64,000 nucleotides of DNA, from the NCBI GenBank assembly GCA_037962975.1, contig CM075670.1, forward strand, positions 150,912,501-150,976,500. Reading direction: 5' to 3'. The stretch is from Clitoria ternatea. Lineage: Eukaryota; Streptophyta; Magnoliopsida; Fabales; Fabaceae. A model generated the notes under the pieces. It made no database searches. It worked only from the letters and a program-made list of their open reading frames with translations, and was not told the DNA's origin. Positions 44,581-57,245 of the stretch are shown piece after piece; the first letter of the stretch is position 1; each line of letters opens with the position of its first letter. The translations under genes were made by a program, and so were the position numbers.

Positions 44581-47500
44581 TGTAACATCCCAAATTTTAA
44601 AGAAAATAAAATTATTTGATAGTGATAAATGATTATTTATGATCTAATAATTATGGGAAATTTAATTAGATGCTAGAGGTGAATTATTGGTAAATTAAGA
44701 TTTACCAGAACCGGATGATTTAGCAGACTATGTGGGACCCACTTGCTCAAGTTGGATATTTGTTGGGTCTAGAATACTTAGAAAATTATTGTGGTTATGG
44801 TGGTATAGTTGAAATAATTTTTGGTATTGAGGAGATAATTAATTGGACACAGTGTATGATATTAATCAGGGAAAATACGAACCAATTGGAATTAAAAGAA
44901 AACCAAAAATCCCATTTTCTCCTCTTGTTGTAGCCATCCACTTATTCATCTCTCCCTTCACTCTATTACACAATAGCTAAAGGATTTTATGATTTAATGG
45001 ACAAAAGGCAAAATGTGCATGGTTTTATCCAAGGGGCAATGACCAATTTTAGTCATCTTCTCACTCTCTCTTTCTCCCAACCGTCCATTCTTCTTCTTCT
45101 TTCCCCCCAACCTTCATTTTTCTTCTTCTTTTCCTCCCTCTCCACCAAACCGTCCACCACCGTTCTCCTTCCATTCGTTGCCAAAATTAAAATCCAAGCA
45201 TGTGGAGCTTGCATGGCACTTTAGGGCAAATATTTTATAGGTTCTCCATCTTCCCCACTCATTTTCATTTTTGTGAAAGCTTGGGTTCTTGAGGTAAGAT
45301 TTTAAACCCACATTACTCTATTTATGGTTTTAATGATGTTGGGTTTGAAATGGTAGTTGTAGAAACTAAGATGTTGATGGAAATGTGAAACGCTAAGCTT
45401 GAATGGTTTGGGAGATGATTTTGATTTTGGTTGGATGATGTAAATGGATGTGAGATTATTGTGTTTATTATGAATTATGGAAAATGGTGAATGTTGATGT
45501 TGTTGGAAAATCTTGATGAAAAAAACTAAGTATTGAATTTTGGGGGTTTTGGCAAAATTAGTGAATTTGATGATTTTGGTGCTTTAGAATAATTTTATAT
45601 AAGGAAATGAAATTTTAGAAGTATTGGGATTGATTATTGATGTTGATGAAATTTTGAACTAAGTTCAATGTGTTTAAATGAGGATCTATGCATGTGGAAC
45701 CCAAACCATAAGTTTAAAGACCATTGGGATCATTGTGTGCTATTTAAAATTGATTGACACTTTAATGATGATAATATGCTTGTGATGATAGATGAAAATT
45801 GTTGGATTGGTGATTGTATGAAACCATTAAGAAATTGACAATTCATTAGTCATGAGGATGATTTTGGTGTGTGGAATAGATGATTGGAATGATTGGCCAT
45901 GATTGTTAGAGTTATTAGGTTTTGATGAGGTTCCAATCTTAAAGTTTGAGAGATATATGTATATGAGAATATATGAGAAATAGAGGAGTTGATATTTGAG
46001 GTTGTTGGATTTTGATGAGGCCTTAGGCCATGATAAGGGCCACTTGAATTTGGTTGACAATGATGGCAATTGGGTGATTTATATGATGATTTAGATGCCA
46101 TATTGATAAAGAATGTGATACTATTATTGTTGGGTTTGGTCGACCCCTTGAAGCTTAGAAAACCTTGGTTTTGGGGAAGGAATTCCCGAAGCCTAACATA
46201 AGAGTATAAATAGATGTTTTGACAAGTTTAGGACTTGCTACTAAGCTTGATGATATGGGAGCAATTATTTAGAATTATGATGATGCCTTATGATGGCTTA
46301 TTGATTGTATGAATGCATGTGTGTGATATGTAGATTGTAATTCGAACGATGTGGCGAAATGATTGGAGCAATTGGATTGCGGTTCTTCTCTCAAGGTAGG
46401 AGAAGAGTTTACATTTCAATTGCATGGGTTAAATGGTTGATGATGAATGTATATGATTTATACTCATGCTTGCCTTGCCATGATTGTGTTAATATGATAA
46501 ATTGAGTGAGGACTGTTGAATGAAAAGAGTGGCAATTTATTGGCCTTGGAAATAATATGAATGTATATGTGAGGTGACCTTAAGAGTTTTGAATCTCTTT
46601 GAAGGAAATGATGTAACTATTGGTGAATAATCAATAATGAAATGGAATATGTATGTATGTGTATAGATACATGATTTATTGAGTTAAAATCCCATGAAAA
46701 GGTGTGTTTAAGCATAATGGATGTTGGGTTTGCTGAATGGGGTCATAGGATGGTGTTCCTAGAGTGAAAAGGTTACTAGGAATGCATGAATTGATTCATG
46801 CCAGGGCTTGAATCGATTCAATATAGTTTCCAATAATAAGGACTTCCAAGGCTTTGAATCGATTCAAGACTCACTGGAATTACTGTTCATCAAATTCATC
46901 ATGCTTGAATCGATTCACACGGGGTTTGAATCAATTCAAGGACCCCTGTTTTGTTGGTTAGTGCTCTAGAATCACATGAATCAATTCATGGTGTGTTTTT
47001 GGCTCATTTGCACTTTGTTTTGGTGTTATTTGGTATGGTTAAGCCATGGCATATTTATACATTCGATTGCACACATTTTTAATACATTTTAGCAATCGAA
47101 TCATGATGGCATTGTCATGTCCCTCATGTACCCTGGTTTTGAAATTGAATTGAACTTGTTATTATTCAAACTTTATTTCATCATGTAATAACATGTGATT
47201 CCATAAAAGATGTATGATTATGGTATGTCCTTAGTGGTATTGGGTATTGAATGGGATTATTGGCAAGTATAATTATGCCTATATCATGTTGTGGATACAT
47301 GTGTGAATTCCACCACTAATGATGAATTATGATGATTGATAATGAAAAGTTGAATGATGTTGATGTATGACACACTCTTGTATCATGATGAAACTAATAA
47401 GGGATGATTGCATGGCAATGTATTTGTTGTAAATCGATGAATCGGAGATGATATCGATAATGAACAATGATGGATGATGTTGTTGACTCTTTTACTTGAA

Positions 47501-49654
47501 TAAAGGATGATTGTTATTGTTGATGGTTGTTGAATGCCATTGTTAATGAATACAAGTGTGACCTTATGTATGTGTGGGTTAAATTATATTGATGGATTGT
47601 TGTGATACCACACTAGTATATGAAACAATGGTAATGATCAAATGAGATGAAAACCCACTAAGGATTATGTGGCGATGTCGATGAATAAAGATGAATACGG
47701 ATGCTAGGCATTCCTTTAATATTGATGAAAGATTGTTGAATGTTGTTGATGTTGTGATGCCAATATGAATGTTGCAAGTATTGACTTGTATGTATGATAT
47801 AAATATGTTAAAATGCCACACTTAAAACTCAAAAACAATGGCTAAAACCAACGATGGTAAAATCCACTAAGAATTGTATGGTGGTGTTGGTATTGATGAT
47901 GATGATTGATGAGTGGCATGATAGGATGCATAGTATGAAAATGCATTGTTTAGCATTTGCATCCATGGCATATCATAGCTACCGGTAAGGAATATTAGGG
48001 GATTCCCCCGGTTGGCCCAGTGGGAGGGCGGCTCAATGCACTGGCGTTCTTGTGTTTCCCCTGTGACTCGATATGTAAGTCACGAAGTTGCCCTTAGATT
48101 GGTGGCGAGGAACCCTATGTGGCAGGCCCAGTAGGCGGGGGCTCTGTGATGAGCAAGTTACCTCAGTGTTCGATGGGGCACGGCTCTCTCAATGTGTGTT
48201 CGGGAGAGGCCTGTAGCACTTGTGGCAAGTAAGGCCATGTAAGTAATCTGCAAGTCACGAGGTGACTAGTGCTACATATGGGCGATAGCGGTTTGCTACC
48301 AGTAAAATTGGTGATTATGCATGCATTATAAGATATGTGTACACATTATACTACTGCAGTAGGGGCATAGTAGCACACCTATGCTTGACCTATAATTTGG
48401 TGTTTATTCCCACAGTTGGATCCGCATTTGTTGTTGTTATTCCATTGTGCATATGCATTAGCCTAAGAGCATTTACATATAGCATGGAGATACGCCAAAA
48501 GGTGATGGTGATTAATGATGATTGAGATTGAGATATGATGATGATGAGATGGGTAGATAAATACCTAAAAGACAACATCCAAAATATGAATAAAACAAAA
48601 TGACATTGAATAAGATGATGTAGGATATGATGGCCTAATATAATGATAGGCATGTTTGTCTATGGTTGATGACAATGATGTTGGCCCATTGTGGCATTAA
48701 GAAATGATATGTATATGTATTGCTTTGCTATGAGTTGACTGATAAATATGACTTATGTATATTGTTGGGATGAATGAATTATGATGATTATTGATGATTT
48801 CAGTAAAGCATACATGATGTTAATATGCATATGCACATAATCTCAATTGTATTCATATTCGTCATTTGAAATGTATAACACACTCTCCCATGTTGTCCAT
48901 TTTTAGCATTGATGCAAGAATATCATGGGATGAGGATATTTTAAAGTAGAGCTTTTGGGAAGGTAAATAGTGGTAATGGAATGTCTTGGCCGGCAGCGAT
49001 AATGATTTATTGTATTATGAATAAAGTGTACATGATAGTGTTAATGACCATTGATGTTGGTCGATGCATTGTAAATAATAATATCAATGGATGATGTATT
49101 GATATTTTGGGCATTAGAATTTATACCTATTTGATGAATGAAATGTGTTGGTCAGGTAGCCCATTTTGAGATTGTATAGGTGTTGATGATATATGACTTT
49201 GAGGTTGAATCGAATATGGCCAATTATGGAATATGGATATTGGAGGTGGATGTTGTATGACCATATAGATGTATATATATAAATATATTTTAGGCAATGC
49301 ATGAATTGATTTATGTGTGAAAATAATCATGGCCTAATAGGCTGGTGTTATGCAATTGCATGCTTTGTCGAGCCTTTTCTCATATCTTCATATATGGGAC
49401 TAGGCGTATGCCCTGTATACATATTCTCCTTTCGTTATAAAATATATTATTTTTGTATACAATTATAGGCGATTTATTTTACGATCCAGTTATAAATTAT
49501 CAAATCTCACTTTTCGATTTTCTGTGGTTCGGGTCTTGATGTAATCGTTAAGGAGTTCTGAAATATTTTTAAACATGAAAAATTTACTCATATTTTTATT
49601 AATTATTTATCTTGATTACATCGGGATTCGGGTCTGGAAAACCGTGGTGTGACA
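44581..49654 (+). mobile_element. Solo LTR (5074 bp) of a TGTAACATCCC family
   Basis: Perfect duplication ATCAA (44576-44580 and 49655-49659), start TGTAACATCCC, end GTGTGACA, no internal region. It is related to the E1 LTR at its start and over the end block (GAGCCTTTTCTCATAT near 49371, GGGATTCGGG near 49623), and to the inverted solo LTR over 47990-48330 and in its palindromes. It has a donor-like TTCTTGAG/GTAAGAT (45293/45294) and an acceptor-like GATGCAAG (ends 48918). Its parent should be a full element elsewhere in the genome. Confidence 0.92.
46787..46988. repeat. TGAATCGATTCA palindrome cluster in the 5-kb solo LTR
   Basis: Copies start at 46787, 46809, 46855, 46906, 46927 and 46977. 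Close pairs are 22 and 21 bp apart; other steps are 46-51 bp. The motif is the same as in the minus-oriented solo LTR at 25105-25279. Confidence 0.85.
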
Positions 49655-49659
49655 ATCAA

Positions 49660-49923
49660 CAATCAAAGCTAGCCCAAGGGATATGAGCAGACATACAATC
49701 ATGCAAATGAACTAGAACATAAGCATACAATCATGCAAATGAACTAGAAAATAAAAATAAATAAAAATAAAAAAGAATAAAGTAAGAACAAGCTGAACTT
49801 TTACGTACCCATCACCCCAAACTAAAACTCGACATTGTCCCCAATGTCCATATCAAGGGGACCAAAGAGGTCCGTAATTAAGGAACCAGGGGTAAAAGGA
49901 CACAAAAGTTCAACTGATACCTG
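49660..49923 (-). other. Athila-1 spacer between ORF2 and the solo LTR
   Basis: Contains a short duplicated segment (CATACAATCATGCAAATGAA at about 49692 and 49727) and no gene. Confidence 0.6.
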
Positions 49924-51348
49924 TCATGGAGAAGGGGGTGGAAAATGGCCCCGCTGGGAGTGCCAATCGTACATGGCATCAACTCTGTGGGAGATATGGG
50001 TGAGCTGGGCTCCTTGCCTCTCCTGCTCTCTGGACATGGACTCCATCTGTAGAGACATGGGGTCCATGCGACTGCTCATTCCCTCCATCAGGGAGTACAT
50101 ACGCTCCATGGAGAAACTTGAGCCAGAAGTGGATTGGGTTGGGCCAACGAAGTGCTCCAGGGGATGTGGCATATCAGTATCCATATGATCTTCCTCAGCA
50201 TCACCTGTACCTATAAACAAAAAAGTACTCTTGCCCTACAGGCTAGTAAAGCTAGGATCAGGAAAGGGGTGAGGCATAGAAAGTCCAGGAATAATTAAAC
50301 TATAAATACCCCTATGAAGTACCATTATACCCATATTAATCATTTCATCCATGTCTACCCTTTTGCGTTGACATAACAGGGTATCCTGTTCCAGGTCAAT
50401 GCCAACATAACGGGCAAGTGGGTTGATATACCCGGCTATAATTATCCTGCCAGAGGTACCCCGACCAACTTGAGTAAATTGACTAAAAAGCCATTTAGTT
50501 AAGTGGATCGGTATTTGATGGATCATGGCATAAAAAAATATAATTCAGCAGCCCGAGTGGTACCTGGATTATCAAATCGCCCAAAGATGGAACGGGCTAT
50601 GAACCCTTGGAGGTATTTAAAAACAGGATGATATGTAGAGGAGGCTTTGGTGGATGATGGATCATACTGTTCTCTAGCCCTAGAAATTTGGGACCAAAAA
50701 GATTAACCCTAAAAGTCCCTTAGAATACGGCCAATATTCACACGAGCTAAAGGAGTACCAGTCATGGAAGGAAAACCATAAATGATATCCACATCTGCCA
50801 AATCCATTCTATAATCAGTGTTGTTTAGCCTAAAAGTAATCTCCCAACCCGAGTTATTTACACATGGTTCGATATCAATTGAGCTAAGGAACTCTAAAGT
50901 AGTGCGTTCATAGCAAGGTTCATATAATTTAATGAAATCACCCCACCCCACATTGTTGCATAGTTTTAAAGTATCATGGTAAAGGCCAAGCTCAAGCAAG
51001 GATTCCTTGCACAAAAATTGGGAGGGAATAATATCCCTCATAGACAAAGAAGCAAGTCACATTCTCTACTCATCCGAGGTACACTCAATGCCATCAATAT
51101 TAGCATAGTTAGATAACTTACCTTTTGTTTTTCGCTTCTTGCCCACTGTCTTTGTTCTTTCGGAGGACATGTTTCCTTCTTGTTGAGAACCCACGACCAA
51201 TGGGATTTCCTACGACCAATGGAGTTCTTTGACTTGGGTCCTCTAAAATAGTGCCTTGTACCTGTTGGAAACCCACTAGCAGTGGGAAATTCCACTGCCC
51301 ATGGGTCTTGCTGCCTGGCTCCTCTAAAATCCTGCATTTTAAGCCCAA
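49924..51348 (-). pseudogene. Athila ORF2-like gene (env position)
   Basis: Minus-strand segments 51348-51118, 51047-50709, 50526-50236 and 50220-49924 form one decayed gene downstream of integrase. The middle part (ESLLELGLYHDTLKLCNNVGW, TTLEFLSSIDIEP, FPSMTGTPLARVNIGRILR) resembles the Athila ORF-1 protein family (PF03078) that sits in the envelope-like position. The end is Met/Ser-rich with possible coiled coil. Stops separate the segments. No clear membrane segment is seen. Confidence 0.7.
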
Positions 51349-51470
51349 AGATTAGTCAGAAAAACCCACGGCCAGTGGGAATTTCCACTACTCATGGAGT
51401 TTACTGTTTTGCGCAAAAAAACTGTTTTTCATCAAAGTTAGAGGATTCCATTGCCAGTGGATCTCACTGT
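51180..51470. repeat. CCACTGGCAGTGG-type motifs in the Athila-1 interior
   Basis: Diverged copies such as CCACTAGCAGTGGG, CCACTGCCCATGGG, CCACGGCCAGTGGG and CCATTGCCAGTGG, some linked by GGAAATTCC, occur at about 51208-51461. The same motif is in the element's own LTRs (33192-33293, 58240-58475). Confidence 0.75.
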
Positions 51471-51899
51471 TTCCAACACTTTAATCCTTTAATTATATAC
51501 AGAGGCTTGCTTTTATTTATGCAACTTACCTATGCCAACACATGTATGCATCCAAAATGGCCTAATTGAAAAGAGAAATATGTAACAAAACAAAAGAAGA
51601 ACAATCATGGAATACATTGGGATTATTCATCCTTATTTATTAATAACAAATAAACATACAGCACACCAATTTAGACTTATTTAAATGAAACCAACAAACT
51701 TTATTTGAATGATAAGCAAAATATTTAAGGAATAACAAATGGGGTTACCTTCCCATAAGTGCTAATTTTAACGTCTTCAGCCAGACATTTTACACTGTTT
51801 GGATTTAAGAGTCCAATACCTCAAACAAGTCCAAGACACTTACTTGTTGTATTGGTTCTCCTGTTAAATAGTGCTTAAGTTTTTGTTCGTTTACCTTAA

Positions 51900-52830
51900 A
51901 CAAACCAGACTTCTTACTCTATACCTCAACGGCTCCAAAGGGAAAAACCTTTATTACCTTAAATGGCCCCGACCACCGGGACCTCAGCTTACCAAGGAAA
52001 AGCTTCAACAGAGAGTTGAAGAGTAAGACCATATCACCTGGTTTGAAGGACCTCCGGAGGATGTGATGATCATGCCATAGCTTAGTCTTTTCCCTATAAA
52101 CGTGGGCATTCTCATAAGCATCCAAACGGAGCTCCTCAAGCTCATTTAACTCCAATAACCTGTGCTCACCTGTAACCTTATGATCAAGATTAAGCAATTT
52201 AACTGCCCAAAAGGATTTATATTCAAGCTCTACAGGTAAATGGCAAGGCTTCCCATATACTAGCTTAAAAGGTGTGGTTCCCATGAGAGTTTTATAAGCG
52301 GTTCTATACGCCCATAAGGAATCGTCTAATTTAGTAGACCAATCCTTACGGGATGTATTAACCACTTTTTGAAGAATATTTTTGATCTCCCTATTAGATA
52401 CCTCAACTTGGCCACTAGTTTAAGGGTGATAAGGTGTAGCAACCTTATGCCTCACTCCATACTTCTTAAGGAGGGTTTGAAAAGATTTTTCAATAAAGTG
52501 TGACCATCCATCACTGATTATGCTTTGCGGGACCCTAAACCTTGGAAATATGATCTTTTTAAAAAGCTTTGTAACAGTCTTAGCATCCAAATGAGGTGAA
52601 GCAATGGCTTCTACCCATTTAGATACATAGTCGACTGCTACTAAAATGAATTTATTTCCAAAGGATGCTAGGAATGGTCCCATGAAGTCTACACCCCAAA
52701 CATCAAAAAGTTAAACTTCAAAAATGTTATTAAGCGGCATTTCATGTCTTTTAGAAATATTACCTAACCTTTTACATGAGTCGCATGTGAGGACATATTT
52801 ATGAATGTCCTTAAAAATATGTGGCCAGTA
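51900..52830 (-). pseudogene. Athila-1 integrase
   Basis: Minus strand: zinc-binding remnant (CDSCKRLGN), FMGPFLASFGNKFILVAVDYVSKWVEA (shown here in two known motifs, catalytic Asp in VDYVSKW), IISDGWSHF (second Asp), VRHKVATPYHP, then a stop before SGQVEVSNREIKNIL (catalytic Glu region) and the C-terminal WAYRTAYKT, YGKPCHLPVELE and KLRSRWSGPF segments in 52365-51919. At least one in-frame stop lies in the core. Confidence 0.85.
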
Positions 52831-53249
52831 GAAACCCGCTTGCAGAACCTTTGAAGTTGTTTTGGAGGTGCTCATGTGACCTCCACAGGATAAGGAATGT
52901 CAACGGTCCAAAATTTGTCGCACTTCCTCTTCTGGTACACATATCCTTATGATACCATTGGTACACTGTTTAAAAAGGAGAGGCTCATCCCAATAATAGT
53001 ACCTGACATCTGTAAAAAAACTTCTTTTTCTGCAAAAAACCAAGGTCGGGAGGTGCAATGCCACATGCAAGAAAATTAACCAAATCCGTATACCAAGGCA
53101 CTTGTTGGACACTAAGACTTAGTAGTTGCTCATCTGGAAAAGATTCATTGATGGGAACAATATCACCCATCTCATCTTTTACAGATGACAACCTAGATAA
53201 ATGGTCTGCAATAAGGTTCTCGGTACCCTTTTTATCTTTTATTTCTAAG

Positions 53250-54443
53250 TCAAACGCTTACAAGATCAGAATCCACCTAATTAGCCTAGGCTTTGCTTCT
53301 TTTTTATGTAAAAGATACTTGATGGCAGAATGGTCAATATATACAACAACATGCAAGCCTACCAAGTACGATCTAAACTTATCAAAAGCAAAAACAATAG
53401 CTAATAATTCCTTTCCAGTGGTAGCATAGTTTACCTGAGCTTCATCAAGTGTACGGCTAGCATAATGGATCACATGCAGCTTCTTATCCTTCCGTTGCCC
53501 ACACACAACCCCCACTGCATGATCACTAGCAATACACATCAACTCGAATGGGAGTTTTTAATCAGGGGGTTGTACCACAAGAGTAGATATCAAAGCTTGT
53601 TTAATCCTGCAAAAAGCCTCAAGACAAGATGAGTCAAAAATAAAAGGCACATCCTTACCCAAAAGATTAATTAGAGGATTGGTGATCTTGCTTAACTCTT
53701 TAATGACCACCGATAAAACCTAACATACCAAAGAAAGCTACGAATGCCCTTCACATTGGTTGGTGGGGGCAGTTTTTCAATCACTTCCACCTTGGCCTTA
53801 TCCATCTCAATACCTCTCTCAGACACCAAGTGTCCAAGAACTATGCCTTCTCTTACCATGAAATGGCATTTCTCCCAGTTTAAGACCAAGTTGGTCTCCT
53901 CACAGCGCTGCAAAACTTGGCACAAATTAGTCCGTTATCAAAATCCAAACCATGCACAGAAAAGTCATCCATGAAAACTTCCATCACATTCTCAATCAAA
54001 TCAAAGAAGATGGCCTACATACACCTTTAAAAAGTAGCAGGTGCATTACATAGGCCTAAGGGCATTCTCCTATATGCATATGTCCCATAAGGGCAAGTGA
54101 AGGTAATTTTCTCTTGATCAGATGGATGGATGGGGATTTGATGAAAACCTGAGTACCCATCCAAATAGCAGAAATAGAAGTACTTAGCAAGCCTCTCAAG
54201 CATCTGATCAATGAAAGGAAAAGGGAAATGATCTTTCTTTGTGGCACTATTTAATTTTCTATAGTCAATGCACATGCGCCACCCATAAACTATCCTAGTA
54301 GAAATTAATTCCTGTTTATCATTTTTCACAATAGTTATCCCTCTCGTTTTAGGCACTACATGAACTGGGCTAACCCACTTGCTACTAGCAATAAGATATA
54401 TGACACCAGCATCTAGCAATTTCAATATTTCATTCTTAACCAC
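53250..54443 (-). pseudogene. Athila-1 reverse transcriptase and RNase H
   Basis: RT fingers and palm at 54443-54027 (SKWVSPVHVVPK, CIDYRKLNSATKKDHFPFPF, YLDGYSGFHQIPIHP, RRMPLGLCNAPATF), then after a break the catalytic FMDDFSVHG at about 53975-53949. RNase H follows at 53542-53258 (ASDHAVGVVCGQR, HYASRTLDEAQVNY, TDHSAIKYL-like with an altered first residue). Several stops between RT and RNase H. Confidence 0.88.
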
Positions 54444-54542
54444 TTCTTACATTTTTGGATTTAGTCTCCTAAGTGGTTTTACTGTGGGCCTACTCTCATC
54501 CTCTATAGTTATCTTATGCATGCAAAAGAAAGGGCTAATCCC

Positions 54543-57078
54543 CTATATATCATCCATTGTATAACCAATAACCTTCCTATACAACCTAAGTTGTTCCAAA
54601 AGCTTTTCAGTTTCATATGGATTCAAGTCAGCATTTACAATAACAGGATATGTAGAGTTGGGTCCAAGAAATTCATGCCTCAATGAAGTTGGTAAAGGCT
54701 TCAATTCAATAGTTGAGCTTACCTCTTTCTCACACATGACTTCAGTGTCATGCTTAAATAGGGCATTTTCTTCCAAACAATTTGATGTTCTTGCAGGATC
54801 AATTAATAAAACAGATTCAAGTGGATCCTTAGGAGAGGTTCCTTCCTTTACCACTTGGTTAATAAAATCCACACAACAAACATCATCAAAAGGTTTCTTT
54901 AAAGCATCTTTCAAACTAAAATCTACTTTTTGGTCCCCAATAGTTAGAGATAATTTTCCATTTTTAACATCTATTACCGTACCCGTGGTTGCCAAAAATG
55001 GCCTGCCTAGAATAATGAGGATCATAGAATCCTCATCCATTTCCAAAACAACAAATTCAGAAGGAATGAAAAATTTACCTACTTTAATAGGTAAATCTTC
55101 TAAAATACCTACAGGATATTTAACAGACCTATTCACTAATTGCAATGACATCCTAGTAGGTTTAAGTTCACCCAATCCTAATTTCTAAACAATTGACAAT
55201 GGCATTAAACTAACGCTAGCTCCAAAGTCACATAGGGCTCTATCAATGGCCATGTCACCAATCATACAAGGGATAGAAAAACTACCTAGATCCTGAAGCT
55301 TGGGTGGTAGCTTCCTTTGGATCAAAGCACTGCACTCTTCAGTAAGTGTTACGGTCCCATCCTCCTCTAATTTCCTTTTATTGGATAAGATGTCCTTCAG
55401 GAACTTCACATATGTCAGCATTTGCTGCAAGGCATCTATAAAAGGAATATTAACATAAAGCTTCTTAAGAACTTCAAGAAACTTACCAGATTGCTTATCA
55501 AGCTTGGCCTTGGCCAAGCGCTGAGGATATGGAATTGGAGGCTGATATGGCTTCACCTCCTTCTTCTTCTAATTCTATTTCTCTTTTTTAATCTCGGGAT
55601 GAAAGTGAGACTCTTCCCCCTTCTTCTCTTTCTTGGCCTCCTCTTCTGTTATCCCAACCGGACCATCATACTGTGTACCATTCCTAAGAGTGATAGCCAT
55701 GGTGTGATTGGATGGTCTGTTTCTTGCTTTCCAGGAAAGGTTCTTGTCATTCTTTGAGAGGATGAGGCCTGTTGAGCAATCTGATTCTCCAGTATTTTGT
55801 TATGAGTGGCAAGAGAGTCCACCTTAGAGGTTAACTTCTTGATAGCATCAGAGAACTCATCATTTTGCTTAATTTGGGTGGTCACAAATATCTCCATCAA
55901 GGACTCCAATTTTGATTTCTGTGGAGAATAGGGTCTTTACTGTGACTTGAAGTTATTCTGGTTGCCTTGATTTCCTTGGAATGGCGGAGGTCTATATTGG
56001 AATCCTAGTGGGACTTGTTGTCTGTAGTTATTTCCAAAATTTCCACCATAGCTCCCAATAGCATCTACTGGTTGCATTTTGGCCTCGGGGCCTTGGGATA
56101 CACCAAGCTGATAACCTGTTGTGCTATGAACTGTAACCCCACACAACTCACACACCACATAGAAGTACATGTTCCTAACTTATCAAATTTAACAGACAGT
56201 GCTTCTACCTTAGTAGTAAGAAGGGAAATAGCATCTAAAGAATACTTACCTGGAGTTTTTGATGGTAAAATCCATTCAGATGACCACTGGTATATGTTTT
56301 GTGCCACCTTTTCTATAAGATTGTACCTCTCCTCCATGTTCTTGCTTATAAAAGCAACGCCAGCTACGGCATCCAATGTAACCCGTTGGTTCGGGGTCAA
56401 CCCATTGTAGAAGATGTGGACCATCAACCATCTTTCCACTCCATGATATGGATACTCTCAAAGCAACTCCTTGTACCACTCCCATGCATCATATAATGTC
56501 TCATCATCTTTTTGGGTGAAAGTGATGATCTGCTTCCTCAACTGGTCTGTTTTGCTTCGTAGGTAATATTTGTTGAGGAAGGTATGAGATAGCTGCTCCC
56601 ACATAATGATTGACCCCTCTGGAAGTGAATACAATCAAGCTTTAGCTTTATCCCTCAAAGAGAATGGGAAAAGCCGTAACCGGATTGCATTATTTGAGAC
56701 ACCATTCACCTTGAGTGTATCACAGTACTCAAGGAAGATTTGGAGGTATAGATTTGGATCCTTGGATGGCAAACCTCCAAATTGGTTTTGCTGGACCATT
56801 GAGAGCAAAGAGAGCTTTAATTCAAAGTTCTTCACCTTAATGGTTAGTCTTGTGATGCTAGGCCTCCTACCTATTTCATTGGGTGCTGCAAAATCACGAA
56901 GGGCTCGGTTATCAAGATTGTGCATTGGCTCTTCGGTATTTGAACTCGAAGCTTGTTGCTTGCTTTGTTCAAGGTGCTTCCGAAGTGCTCTGATCTTACG
57001 AAGGGTCCTTTCAATTTCTGGATCAAAAATGTGTTCAAAGCTATGACTCCTTTGCATAAATGGACCTGCACAATCCAT
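54543..57078 (-). pseudogene. Athila-1 gag-protease
   Basis: Colinear with the intact Athila-2 protein: N-terminus FDPEIERTLRKIRALRK (57078), SLLSMVQQNQFGGLPSKDPN and RLRLFPFSLRDKAKA (to 56635), HIFYNGLTPNQ (56439), a zinc knuckle whose last Cys is lost (CELCGVTVHSTTGY, about 56145), the linker (55909-55649), KLYVNIPFIDALQQM and CDFGASVSLMPLS (55556-55185, active-site Asp then F), and ILGRPFLATTG (55175 onward). Stops at several joints. Unlike Athila-2, the frame then runs on toward RT (VIVNADLNPYETEKL). Confidence 0.88.
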
Positions 57079-57245
57079 AAAAACTCAACGAAACCCAAGT
57101 GTAATTATGCAGAAAAATAGAAACCAAAAACAGAAAAATTATGCAGAAAAAATAAAATAAAATAAATAAAAAGTCTAGTCTAATCAAAAACACCGTTTTT
57201 CCAATATTGTGGGAAACACAATCCCCGACAATGGCGCCAAAAACT

